64,000 bases of DNA from the NCBI GenBank assembly GCA_014904985.1, contig MU128943.1, forward strand, positions 3,978 to 67,977, written 5' to 3'. The position numbers were made by a program, and so were the translations under genes. Each line of letters opens with the position of its first letter. Position 1 is the first letter of the stretch. This document shows positions 1 to 10,725 of this stretch, piece after piece. The stretch is from Hydnum rufescens UP504. Lineage: Eukaryota > Basidiomycota > Agaricomycetes > Cantharellales > Hydnaceae. The notes under the pieces are model-generated. The model worked only from the letters and a program-made list of their open reading frames with translations. It was not told the DNA's origin and ran no database searches.

Positions 1-407
1 GTCTGCATTCCAAGAGTCAGGCAGGGAGCTGAGAGGGAGACAGGACGAATACTTGCAGCACCTGCAGACTCTGAGGGAGTCTGAGCATCTTGGGCAGTAT
101 TAGCTTTGGCCCTTGCGAGGACGTTGCCTTTTGGATGAGTCCTTGACTTCCTCCTTGGCCTTGGTGCTAGGATCTCTAAACTTGAAGCAGCACTCAACAG
201 TATGTCCACCTTTGCCCACAAAAGGCACAAGAGAGGGTGGAGGCTGGAGCAACTGCAGCAGGAGATGCAGCAGGGGAAGCCACAGGATTGGCAGCCAGGC
301 CAGCAAGCAGCAGTGACACCCAGGCGATGGCTTCCTCATTCTTGAGGGCGATCCTCAACCTGCTGCACTGTCAAGTGGGATTGGGCAAGCAGGGAGGTGG
401 TCAAAGC
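1..407 (-). pseudogene. copia family D gag fragment
   Basis: Read on the minus strand, this piece matches the gag and zinc-knuckle region of the family D element at about 9355-9715. The shared peptide is CCFKFRDPSTKAKEEVKDSS, compared with CCFKFRDASIKAKEEVKDSS in the other copy. It starts outside the window and stops where an LTR D begins. It is a retrotransposon relic, not a host gene. Confidence 0.75.
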
Positions 408-588
408 TGTTCAAGTGAGGAATGGGAAAGGCCTACACAGACACCCAGGAGCTGGAACTGAGGTAGATTGGCTTAAGTCTTGATGTAGCAAGAGTTAAGC
501 CATATCTGCCTCCATCACAACAACCATAAACAGGAAGCAAAAACAACAATAGCACAAAACAACTAATACAAGGGCACAACTTCAACAC
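408..588 (-). repeat. LTR of copia family D (inverted)
   Basis: A 181-bp sequence running TGTTCAAG...CTTCAACA on the plus strand is the reverse complement of the LTR at 26952-27129, which directly follows the family D polypurine tract. Copies also lie at 1004-1243 and 31998-32176. Its neighbours are a gag fragment on one side and a truncated family A LTR on the other, so this is a jumble of relics. Confidence 0.8.
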
Positions 589-752
589 AAACTGAGGGAC
601 TGCCTCCAGAACTCCAAGGTATATATAGGGCATCCGGGCTGAGATCACCGGATGCCATAACTGGTGCTAACCAGATAAAGAATAGGGGCAAGTAACAAAT
701 GTGTCAATCAGGGAAATGGAATATCAAATGGAATACCTGCCACATCTCAACA
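589..752 (-). repeat. truncated copia family A LTR (inverted)
   Basis: The minus strand begins TGTTGAGATGTGGCAGG and follows the first half of the family A LTR, including the CCGGATGCC block and the TATATACCTTGGAG promoter-like stretch. It then stops at the neighbouring LTR D. It is diverged from the LTRs of A-1 and A-2. Confidence 0.7.
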
Positions 753-1003
753 GCCTTGTACCAATTGCAGTCAGTTTGAACATGACTGTTTCCACCACAG
801 AAGACACAGTGGAGGGAGGATGGAGTGGTGGCAGCAGGCACAGGAGTTAGAGGAGGGATGGAAGAGATGGCTTTGAGGGCAGATCCTGACTCAGACTTCT
901 GTTTGGCCATTTGAAGGAGTTCCTCATTCTTGAAGGCAGTGATCACCTGGGCCTGTGTGAGTGTGTCGTGGGACAGGAGGGCAGTGGTGAGGTGAGGGTA
1001 ATC
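753..1003 (-). pseudogene. copia family A-like gag fragment with zinc knuckle
   Basis: The minus-strand frame reads AFKNEELLQMAKQKS and then a CX2CX4HX4C zinc knuckle (CVFCGGNSHVQTDC). This parallels AFKNEELL and CDFCGGKGHVQNDC in the full family A Gag. It sits directly beside an inverted LTR A piece, as expected for the remains of an inverted, diverged element. Confidence 0.75.
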
Positions 1004-1243
1004 CTTGTTGAAGTTGTGCCCTTGTATTAGTTGTTTTGTGCTATTGTTGTTTTTGCTTCCTGTTTATGGTTGTTGTGATGGAGGCAGATATGGCTTAACT
1101 CTTGCTACATCAAGTCTTAAGCCAATCTACCTCAGGTTAGTTAGATACTCAATATAACTCTTGCTACATCAAGTCTTAAGCCAATCTACCTCAGTTCCAC
1201 TCTGGGTGTCTGTGTAGGCCTTTCCCATTCCTCCACTTGAACA
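1004..1243 (+). repeat. LTR of copia family D with an internal duplication
   Basis: It starts TGTTGAAGTTGTGCCC and ends CCACTTGAACA. It is about 60 bp longer than the other family D LTRs. The block ending TAAGCCAATCTACCTCAG occurs twice, separated by about 19 bp of new sequence. Confidence 0.75.
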
Positions 1244-1909
1244 AGCTGTTGCTTCCTCTGGTCTTTGGGGATTGAGGTTGGAATTAAACTGCAGGCAATA
1301 AGCTAGATGGAGAGGCTTTGTGATGAGATGAGATGAATAGACATTGGTAGCAAGGAGAGCATGTCTCTCACAACTTGGAGTGAAGACACGGAATTCCAAT
1401 TTTTCATCCTATCAGTGCAATTGTTGAATGATTGGTGTCCATTATTAGTGTCCTTGAGATGCCACACACATAGGGACCCCGAGCAGGGTGAAGCTTCAGG
1501 TACTCTCCTGACACAACTCTAGAGGACTGTGATATTTGGGACTGGCATGCTAACAGTGGGTTGGTCTTAGTGAGCTTAACCATTGCCCCAGTGGCCATCA
1601 TAGCATTGAACCAAAATGCGAGTGGCTGCTTCAATGTGTTGGATTTCCTCCTCTAGTTGTCATTTTTTCTCTTCCAGTGGTTGTGTTTTCTCTTCCAGTC
1701 TCCATGTCTGAAATAGAGGCAGAGCAAAGCCAAATGTTCACCAATGGTGCAGGCATTTTCCACTCAGCATCAGAGTCGGTTCTGGAGTAGAGTGAACACA
1801 GTCAAGGAATTACCTGAAACCCATGTAATGTGCTATCACTGAGGAATAGTTCCCAACCACCATAGGTAGCTACAGGCCTGGCTCAGGAATTTGTGTTCTG
1901 GGGTCCAGC
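1244..1909. other. unassigned sequence between transposon pieces
   Basis: There is no convincing coding frame and no match to the other repeats in the window. It is bounded by an LTR D on the left and the intact copia A-1 on the right. It is probably an old transposon relic. Confidence 0.4.
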
Positions 1910-2197
1910 TGTTGAGATGTGACGGGTATCCCATTTGATATTTCTCTTCCCTGATTCACACATTTGTTATTTGCCCCTATTTCCTTTTCTGGTTAGCACC
2001 ATGTATGGCATCCGGTGATCTCGGACCGGATGCCCTTTATATACCTTGGAGCTCTGGAGGCAGTCCCTTAGTTTGACTCCTCCGAACTCCAGGTATGTCT
2101 CTTTTCTTGTCACTCATGTAGATATCTTCATTCTTAGTTTGACTCCTCCGAACTCCAGATATCACCCTTCGTGTGATTCCGCTGTAGACCTTTCTCA
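1910..2197 (+). repeat. 5' LTR of copia A-1
   Basis: It begins TGTTGAGATG and ends CTTTCTCA (TG...CA). It carries TTTATATACC near 2035, a plausible TATA region. A short block, AGTTTGACTCCTCCGAACTC, occurs twice inside it. It ends directly against the primer-binding site. Confidence 0.92.
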
Positions 2198-2210
2198 GGT
2201 TATGGGCCCA
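2198..2210 (+). other. primer-binding site of copia A-1 (initiator tRNA-Met half-molecule)
   Basis: GGTTATGGGCCCA follows the LTR directly. Its complement, TGGGCCCATAACC, is the anticodon arm of a C33-type initiator tRNA-Met (anticodon CAT). Drosophila copia and yeast Ty5 are known to prime from a half-tRNA of this kind. The same 13-mer follows the LTR of A-2 (14594) and occurs in two family D pieces (8181 and 31985-31997, inverted). Confidence 0.75.
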
Positions 2211-2319
2211 TCCCTCTAGCCATACCAATACTGTCTTCAGCGCTTACCTCTCTCTCTCTATCTGTCGAGTTCACTTCACTCTCCAACCACTCATATTCTC
2301 ACACCTCCACCTCCTCCCA

Positions 2320-5300
2320 ATGTCTTCTGATTCTCGGAAATTCTCATTTCCTCCCCTCAACAATACCAACTATCGTCAATGGGCGAATCAATGGAGGCCT
2401 ACCTTCGCACCATCGGTGCCTGGAGACGAATGCAGCCATCCTACACCTCCCCTCGTGATGGAAAAGAGCTTGACGACTACCTTGACAAGCTTGAAGCTGC
2501 AGCCGGTGCCATCCTCCTTGCTTGTGAGCCCGAGCAACATGGAATCATTATCCCCCACAAAGGGGACCCTCGGAAGATGTGGGATGCTCTTCGCTCCCAT
2601 CATGAGACCAAATCTGCTGGTTCTCGCTTCCTTGCCTATTCCACCCTCCTCTCCATCCGCATGGCTCCTGATGAGTCTGTGCAAAACTTCTCTGGCCGAG
2701 TCGATGATGCCCTCCATGCTGTCAAGGATCTCCGTCCAGAAACCTTCACCATGGACTCCTTTGATGAGGAACTGGCCACTATGGCCCTCCTTCGTGGTGC
2801 CTCTGATACCTATCAAGAGCTCACCACTGCTCTCTTGGCCCAGGATACTCTCACCAAGGCCAAGGTGACCAATGCCTTCAAAAATGAAGAGCTCCTTCGT
2901 GCTGCCACCCGTGACTCCACTTCCTCCTCCACATCCTCTGCCCTCAAAGTCACCACTCCTCCACCACCTCCCACATCATCATCCCCCAAATGTGATTTCT
3001 GTGGGGGCAAAGGCCATGTCCAGAACGATTGCAATCGTTTCAAGGCTGCCAAGGGAAAGGCTCATGAGGAACGTTCTTCTCGTCACAAGCCCAAAACAGC
3101 CAACTCCAATGTGGCCAAGGCAGAGGACACCCCCACTGAGTTTGCTGGAAGTGCAAGTCGTCAATCTCCCTCCTCCTCCTCTCCAGCCTCTGACTCTTGG
3201 AATGCAGACACAGGGGCCACGTCTCATATGACACCACACCGTCACTGGTTTGTGTCATATTCCCCCTGCAATATCCCCATTCGTCTTGCAAACAATGAGG
3301 TCATTAGAGCTGCTGGAGTTGGTACTGTGGAGTTTAGGCCTGTGAAGGATGGTCGTCCCCTTCAATCTGTTCTGTTTAGTCGAGTACTCCATGTTCCCTC
3401 CCTTGCAAACAATTTATTGTCTGTCCTCACTCTCACTCGGCACCATGGCTTTACTGTCACCATCCACCAGGGGCACTTGGATTTTAAACATGGTTCCACC
3501 CTCGTCTTCACAGCCACTATCCAAAAGGACAATGTGGCCTACCTGGATGGAAGCACTGTCTCCCAGGAGAGTGCCTACTCTGTCAAAGTGGCTAAGGACT
3601 TGGAACTCTGGCATTGTCGTCTAGGCCACATTGGCCATGACAGGCTAAATCAACTTGTTGGGAAGGATCTTGTCACTGGCCTTAAAATTGACAACTCTGC
3701 TCCTTTCCCCCCTACCTGTGAGGCATGCATCCTGGGAAAGCAGCACAGAGACCCCTTCCCAAAAGTGGCCACCTCCCGTCGTTCCAAACCCCTTGAACTT
3801 GTCCACTCTGATCTTCATGGTCCTACCCCTGTTCGAACCTCCTCTGGATACCGGTATTGGGTCACCTTCATTGATGATGCCACTCGTTATCGCTTTGTCT
3901 ACTTGTTGAAGACTAAGGACGAGACATTTGCTGCATTCAAACAATTCAAGGCCCTTGCTGAGAACCAAACTGGAAGGACCATCAAGGCTTTTAGAGATGA
4001 CAAGGGTGGAGAGTATATGTCCAAGCAGTGGGAGGCATTCATGCAGGAACATGGTATAGCCCGTCAGCATACCACTAGGGCCACCCCTCAGCAGAATGGA
4101 GTAGCAGAGATCACTAACAGGATCCTAGAGAATGGAATCACCTCCATGCTCACTGCTGCCCATCTCCCTGCTTCCTTCTGGGGTGAAGCCCTGTCCACCT
4201 TCCTCCATGTTCTGAATCGATCCCCCACATCTGCCCTTCCTGGGAAGACTCCCTATGAAGCCTGGCATGGGAAGAAACCATCTGTGGATCATCTTTCGGG
4301 TATTTGGATGTCAAGCCTATGTGCATGTCCAAAAGGACCAAAGGAAAGGGTTTGCACCCAAGTCCATGAAATGCATCTTTCTTGGCTACCCACCTGACTA
4401 CAAGGGCTGGAGGTGCTACAACCCTACCACCAAGGGTATCATCATCAGTCGGGATATTATTTTTGATGAGAGTCTACTCCCTGGGACTTCCCTGACATCA
4501 GAGAACCCCCAGTACAGACCCCTGTTCATCCCCCCTGATATCCCCCCTGGTTCAGTGGGAGTATCTGCCCCTGATACCCCTGAGGCACCCCCTCCCCCAG
4601 GATCTCCACCCCACCCTGAGGATCCTGAGGATCCCCCCCAGTCACCTGGACCACCCCCTGCCCCTCAGAATCCTGTTCCCCCTCCTGTGTTGGCACCCCC
4701 TCCTGATCTCCCTCTTCGTCGGTCAACTAGGGCTCGTGGCCCTCCTGGTGAGTGGTGGAAGGTGGACATGTCCCGACTGCACCCCTCTACCCCTGAACCA
4801 GAGAATGGCAACGCACCAGAAGGGGCAGAATGTGCAGAGGAACATGAGGCTGGTGAATTACATAATTTGCTTCCAGTGCAGTCACATGCACCCTCACTGG
4901 GGGCACTTTCGTGCACTTTGCTTCGGCCCAGTCACGTGCACCCTTCCACTGGGGGACTTTCGTGCAAACTTTGCTTCCGGCAGTCACGTGCACCTCACTG
5001 GGGGCACTTTTCGTCACTTGCTTTCCGGCCCAGTCACATGCACCCTCACTGGGGGGCACTTTCGCCCACTTGCTTCTGCCCCAGTCATGTGCACCCTCCT
5101 GGGGGCACTTTCACACAAATTTGCTTCCGGCACAGTCAACATGCTCCCCCCCTGGGGCTTTCCCATTCACTCCAACTGAAAAACCTCAATTCATGCCCAA
5201 AGGGCCCTCAGCAACTTTTGAGGAGATGATTTAGTATGCTTTCCCTTTCAGGGGGATTGACCCTCGTTCATACAAGGAGGGCCATCAAGTCTGATGACTC

Positions 5301-6838
5301 TCACAAATTGGTTGGAGGCTGCCAAAGTCGAGTAACAGTGCCATCATGGAACAACAACACCTGGGGACCTTGTCCCACTTCCACCAGTCGAAAGCCAGTT
5401 GGTTCTCGTTTGCGTCTTCAAAATCAAGGAGGAATCCAGATGGCTCCATTGAGAGGTACAAGGCTCGTCTTGTTGCTCAGGGGTTCTCCCAAAAACCCCA
5501 CCTCGACTACACAGAAACCTTTGCTCCTGTTGCCAAATTTGCCTCCCTTCGTGCCATTCTTGCCATTGCTGCCATTGAAGACATGGACATTGACCACATG
5601 GATGTCTCCTCTGCCTTCCTAAATGGTGATCTTGAGGAGGAAATCTACATGGCCCAACCAGAGGGGTTCATTCCAAAGGGGAAGGAAGGCCTTGTCTGTC
5701 GTCTCAAGAAACCACTCTATGGTCTGAAGCAAAGCCCTCGACAGTGGTACAAGAAACTCAATGAGCTCTTCATGGAGCTGGGCTTCAAGAGGATCCAATC
5801 TGACCACTCTCTCTTTGTGTGGGCTCAGAACAAGATCAAAATCATCATTCCAGTTTATGTGGATGATCTCACCATTGCTTGCAATGACCAGGCCACACGA
5901 CTCCATGTCAAGGCTGAGCTCCAGAAACGCTTCAAGATGAGGGACCTGGGCAATCTCTCTTATCTCATTGGTGTTCAAATCACTCGAGACCGCCCTAATT
6001 GCAAAATGTTCCTTTCCCAACACAAACACATCCATGACATCCTGGAACGTTTCCACCAGTCCAATGCTCGCCCTGTCTCCACTCCTCTTGATCCCAACAT
6101 CCACCTCTCCAAAGATATGTCCCCCAAGACACCTGAGGAGGTTGAATACATGAAACGAGTCCCCTACCTCAGTGCTGTGGGAAGCCTCATGTACCTTGCA
6201 GTTGGCACTCGTCCAGACATTGCCTATGCAGTGGGAGTACTGAGCAGGTTCAACTCATGTGCAGGACCCCAACACTGGAGAGCTGTCCAAAGAGTTTTCC
6301 AATACCTTTGTGGCACCTCAGATCTTGCCTTGGAATATGGTCCCTCTTCCTTTGGGTCTCGGCTCATTGGGTACTCAGATGCAGACCATGGTGGGGATGT
6401 GGACAGTGGGCGTTCTACAAATGGCTATGCCTTCTTCATTGGGTCCAGCTGTGTTAATTGGAGCAGCAAAAGGCAAACAGTGGTTGCCCGGTCAACTACA
6501 GAGGCTGAATACATTGCCTCAAACCATGCAGGAGCTGAGGCCATCTGGCTGAGGCAATTCCTCCAAGAGCTTGGTTACCCCCAACTGGGCCAACAACTAT
6601 CTATGGCGACAACCAATCTGCAATTGCTGTTGCTAGAAATCCAGAGCACCATGGACGAATGAAACACCTTCTCCTGTCCTATCACTGGATTTGTGACCAA
6701 GTGGAGCTGGGGACTATTCAACTTGAATATGTTCCTACTACAGAGATGACAGCAGACATCTTCACAAAAGGCTTGGTTCGAGTGAAGCATGAGGAATGCT
6801 GCAAGAGATTGGGGTTGGTTAGGCTAGGAGGCAAATAA
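2320..6838 (+). pseudogene. gag-pol polyprotein of copia A-1, interrupted by small indels
   Basis: The start is ATG 2320 (MSSDSRKF). In order the reading holds: Gag with a CDFCGGKGHVQNDC zinc knuckle (about 2995), protease WNADTGATSHM (about 3200), an integrase HHCC-type zinc region and DDE core (HSDLHGP, DDATRYRF, QQNGVAE, 3600-4300), a Pro-rich linker, a tandem repeat, reverse transcriptase with YVDDLTIA (about 5855), and RNase H (SDADHGGD, TTEAEYIA). The stop is TAA 6836. Compared with A-2, frames break at about 2383 (one G lost), 4295 (one T gained), 4900-5345 (many single-base differences) and 6582 (one C lost from a C run). Most of these are homopolymer length changes, so the element may really be intact. 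Confidence 0.85.
4870..5130 (+). repeat. in-frame tandem repeat between integrase and RT (A-1)
   Basis: Degenerate copies of a unit of about 51 bp, containing CAGTCACATGCACCCTCACT, lie inside the pol frame. In this copy the units contain many single-base gains and losses. The cleaner version is in A-2. Confidence 0.75.
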
Positions 6839-6846
6839 AGTGGGAG

Positions 6847-7134
6847 TGTTGAGATGTGACGGGTATCCCATTTGATATTTCTCTTCCCTGATTCACACAT
6901 TTGTTATTTGCCCCTATTTCCTTTTCTGGTTAGCACCATGTATGGCATCCGGTGATCTCGGACCGGATGCCCTTTATATACCTTGGAGCTCTGGAGGCAG
7001 TCCCTTAGTTTGACTCCTCCGAACTCCAGGTATGTCTCTTTTCTTGTCACTCATGTAGATATCTTCATTCTTAGTTTGACTCCTCCGAACTCCAGATATC
7101 ACCCTTCGTGTGATTCCGCTGTAGACCTTTCTCA
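6847..7134 (+). repeat. 3' LTR of copia A-1
   Basis: This is the 288-bp copy of the LTR at 1910-2197, preceded by the polypurine tract AAGTGGGAG. I found no difference from the 5' LTR. At insertion the two LTRs are identical, so this implies a recent insertion or a gene-conversion event. Confidence 0.92.
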
Positions 7135-7138
7135 CCAT

Positions 7139-7558
7139 TCAGGTCAGGTTCTGGTTTAAACCTGGTTTAAACCTGAAACCTGAGGTATGAGGGAAGTCAA
7201 CATTTTCAGGGGGTACTACAGAATATCTACACCCTATACTCAAGTCTCTGCCTCTGCCACTCTCTTTACATCATGCTTTACATCCACATCTCCTTCCTAG
7301 CCCCCTTTCACTTCAATTTATTGCTCACACATCTTCTGAAGATGGTATTTAGTCACTACATTCTGTCATGTGACTTGTGACCTGCACCAATGACCTCATT
7401 TGATGGCCAAGTCATGTGACTTCTGACTCCAGAACTATAGTCACATGTGTAAATGCCAGATTTGGTGCCAGAATAATGGTCAATTTACATGGAATGGAAC
7501 CTGACCTGGGTCAGGTTCAGGTTTAAACTCAGGTTCCATAGGTTTATACCTGAACCAC
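7139..7558. repeat. MITE-like element with GGTTTAAACC palindromes at both ends
   Basis: The left end carries CAGGTTCTGGTTTAAACCTGG and the right end, read inverted, GGTTCAGGTATAAACC. These are imperfect terminal inverted repeats of about 45 bp around 330 bp of non-coding sequence. It sits between LTR A and a truncated LTR C. The exact boundaries and target duplication are unclear. Confidence 0.4.
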
Positions 7559-7565
7559 AGCATCC

Positions 7566-7768
7566 ATATTTCCAGCTGACTTTGTGAGCTTAAGGACTGC
7601 TGTGCTCACTTCTGCCCAGACCCTTCCAGGCTGCAGGATTCCTCCTCCATTCTCCTGTCTCTTACTATCTTACTCTCATTTGGACTCAGCCAGAACTTAC
7701 ACTGGACTTAGCTGGATTTATTTGTGTTTACACTTGTTTGGTGCTCTTGTTGCAGCATGGCCCTGACA
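7566..7768 (+). repeat. truncated LTR C (3' end)
   Basis: It matches the last 200 bp of the complete LTR C at 20183-20841 and ends with the same GGCCCTGACA. Nearly all CG dinucleotides of the reference copy are TG or CA here (for example CTCCGCGAGC became CTTTGTGAGC). This is therefore an old, deaminated copy. Confidence 0.75.
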
Positions 7769-8049
7769 CACATGTAGCAATGAGGGCAATTCTCAATGGA
7801 TCAGGCTGAAAATTGGTATGTGGGTAGAGGATATGTGGGCAAGCTCAAGATGTTCTGACAATTTTTGCCTCACTCTTCCTCATCTCCTCCTGCCCTCCCA
7901 CTCAACATCACCTGGAATCTCAAATCTTGGCCAAATTGGGTGTTCATGGGCTTGTTGGAATCACCTCATTTGTCCACATCTTTCAAGCCTATTTACAAAG
8001 CAATCCAATCATTTTCTGTCTCCCTATCTCCATCCTCTCCCACTGCCCT
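7769..8049. other. unassigned, possibly internal leader of the LTR C element
   Basis: It directly follows the end of an LTR C, so it could be the start of that element's interior. No open frame or known motif is visible. Confidence 0.25.
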
Positions 8050-8180
8050 CATGTGGTCCTTCTCTAACTGGAGACAACTCAACAGTACCTACTCCAGCTG
8101 CATAAATAACCTGGCCATTGGCAACTCGAATTGGAAGATTGCAGGGGGTATATGACTTGAACCACTCTCATATGAGGAGA
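8050..8180 (-). repeat. inverted copy of the family D protease segment
   Basis: About 131 bp here is the reverse complement of 9766-9895 in the same element (protease coding region), for example TTGGAAGATTGCAGG on the plus strand. It ends directly at the primer-binding site at 8181, where a 5' LTR would be expected. The two arms form an inverted repeat about 1.6 kb apart. Confidence 0.7.
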
Positions 8181-10725
8181 GGTTATGGGCCCATCGCCCC
8201 AGGCCTAGCTCCAATCGTCCTGAAATTGGGCACACAGCTTCTACTCGTTGTACACTCCATTTCTGCCAAATTTCAGCCGGTTCCATCCAGTGGTTCTGGA
8301 GATATTGCACTACCTTTGGGTGCTTTCTGTGATTTCATCAATCACCTATATCTCCACCAATTCACAATCTTTCGTTGCTCTTTTTTGCGTACAGGCTCGC
8401 CCATACGCCCCCTACATCCTCTCCAGCTTTCAGACATCTCTGTCCACTGGTTGTGTCGCCATCACACTGGTGTCCATCATCTCCTCCTACCTCTGCTGCC
8501 AAAAATCGTTGATATCTCCCCATCCGCTCATCCGATTTCCCCAAATTTGGCACACCACTTGGTCTCTGTGGCACCCACCATCGTCCCAAGTTTCAGGCGA
8601 ATCCACACACACGATCTCACGAAATCAACCCAGGGCAGTCTATCTCACTCTGTTGAATTCACTGTTCAAAAAGTTCGTCTTTTTGGATCGTTCCCTCGTC
8701 CATTTCGCCTCGTCTCTTCGTCTGCTGGTAGTCCCCATCGCCCTCTATCGTCTCGCCAAATTTCGTCACCTCGCAGGGCCTTCGTTCCCATGCAATTTCA
8801 CTTTTACTCCAACATGTCTACTCCTGCCACTTCTTCCTCCTCTACCAATGTTCCACTCCTCACCACTGCCAACTATTCCCTCTGGGCCCCTGCTATGGAG
8901 GATTACCTCAGGGCCAAAGGCATGTGGTACTGGATACACACCACTGTCCCTGATCCAGTCACAGATGTGAAGAACTGGCGCAAGTCTATGGAGTCTAGGG
9001 ATCAGGCTGTGGGAGAAATTCGTCGTCATCTCTCTCCTGAACTCAGGAGTGTCTCCCTCTTGTCCACAGACCCTCAGGTGATTCTCACTGCCATCAAGGA
9101 CACCTATGGGGCCTCCACCTTTGCCACTCAGGTACAATGCTTTGCAATCCCTCTTGGCTGTGAAGCAGGATTCTTCTGAGACAGTGGCTACCTTTATCTC
9201 TCGTGCTAGAGAAGCCTTGTGCTTTCTCCAGTCCACTCGTCCACCTGCTCCAGTCTCTCCTCCCCCTGTGCCCAGTCCTGGCTCCACCTATTCTCTTGAG
9301 GACTCTGATAGGGAGCTTCTCATCTCTGTCCTCCTCAATGGCACTCAGTACAGTGCACTGACCACCTCCCTGCTTGCCCAATCCCACTTAACTGTGCAGC
9401 AGGTTGAGGATGCCCTCAAGAATGAGGAGGCCCATCGTCTGGGAGTCACTGCTGCTGCTGCTGCCAATGCTGCCACATCTCCTGCTGCTGTTGCTCCAGT
9501 TTCTAGTGTCCCCTGTGCCTTCTGTGGCAAAAATGGACATACTGTTGAGCTGCTGCTTCAAGTTCAGAGATGCCAGCATCAAGGCAAAAGAGGAGGTCAA
9601 GGATTCATCCAAAAGGCAACGATCCTCACAAACACAATGCTAATACTGCCCAGGATGCTCAGACTCCCTCAGAGTCTGCAGGTGCTGCAAGTATTCGTCC
9701 TCTCTCCCTCTCCAGCTCCCTGCCTAACTCTTGGAATGCAGACACAGGGGCCACTTCTCATATGACTCCTCATAGAGAGTGGTTTAAGTCATATACCCCT
9801 GCAATCTTCCAATCCGAGTTGCCAATGCCAGGTTATTTATGCAGCTGGAGTAGGTACTGTTGAGTTTACTCCAGTTAGAGATGGCCATACTTTGCGCTCT
9901 GTATTATTCTCTGGTGTTCTACCTGTCCCTGATCTCAATCAGAATCTCCTCTCTGTCTTGACTCTCACCTCTAAACATGCCTTTCGAGTTGTGATTGAGT
10001 CTGACACCCTTAAGTTTGTTAGAGATGGCATACCTCACTTCTATGCCTCAGTGGGAGCTGACAGAGTTGCCTTGTTGAGTGGGAGCACAGTAGTTCAACC
10101 TCAGATTGCATCTCCAGCCCAGGCAGCTGGCTATCACCTCTGGCATCGTCATTTTGGCCACATCAGTTTGGGACATCTCAAAACCCTGGTGGAGCACAAT
10201 CTTGTCTCAGATCTGGTGCTCCCCACTGTCCCCTCTTCTGTGCCAGTCTGCCCTGCCTGCATGGATGGAAAGCAGACTAGACATCCTTTTCCCCAGGCTG
10301 CCTCCTCCCACCACTCCCTCCCTCTGGAGCTTGTCCACTCTGATCTCCATGGCCCAATCTCTGTGCCTACAGCCAATGGGTATCAGTACTGGATTACTTT
10401 CATTGATGATGCTTTCCACTATCGACAAGTCTGGCTCCTCCATAAAAAGAGTGAAGCATTCTCTGCCTTCAAGCAGTTTAAATCTTGGGCAGAGAAACAG
10501 ACTGGGAATGCTCTCAAGGCTCTCAGGGATGACAAAGGTGGTGAGTACATGTCTAATGAGTGGGAGGCATTCATCCTTGAGCATGGCATTGAGAGACAAC
10601 ACACTACTCGAGCTACTCCCCAACAGAATGGTGTTGCTGAGTGCACTAATCGCATTCTGGATGAAGGTGTTGCCTCTCTGCTCTCTGACTCACACTTGCC
10701 ACCCAAGTTGCAGATCTTCGAATGA
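8181..10725 (+). pseudogene. copia family D element body, 5' LTR missing and truncated in integrase
   Basis: The piece begins with the primer-binding site GGTTATGGGCCCA, followed by a leader of about 630 bp and gag ATG 8814 (MSTPATSSSS). Gag, a zinc knuckle (CAFCGKNGH), protease WNADTGATSHM (about 9735) and the integrase HHCC region and core (HSDLHGP, DDAFHYRQ, QQNGVAE) are readable. At least four frameshifts occur (about 9130, 9550, 9830 and in the leader-gag region). Coding ends abruptly after SHLPP at about 10705. RT and RNase H of this lineage are found only at 26137-26890. Confidence 0.85.

Larger units (their letters stand above)
1910..7134 (+). mobile_element. copia LTR retrotransposon A-1 (young copy)
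   Basis: This is a 5225-bp element: 288-bp LTR, tRNA-complementary primer site, gag-pol, polypurine tract (AAGTGGGAG just before 6847), and a second 288-bp LTR. I read the two LTRs as identical. Pol domain order is protease, integrase, reverse transcriptase, RNase H, which defines Ty1/copia. The flanking 5-mers (CCAGC and CCATT) do not match, so no target duplication is visible. The coding region is interrupted only by small indels (see the gag-pol entry). Confidence 0.92.

Noticed and set aside
2379..5229. Programmed frameshift in copia A-1 between Gag and Pol
   Set aside because: The A-2 copy reads Gag and protease in one frame at the same place, and the breaks in A-1 lie at unrelated positions inside conserved domains, so they are indels, not a recoding signal.
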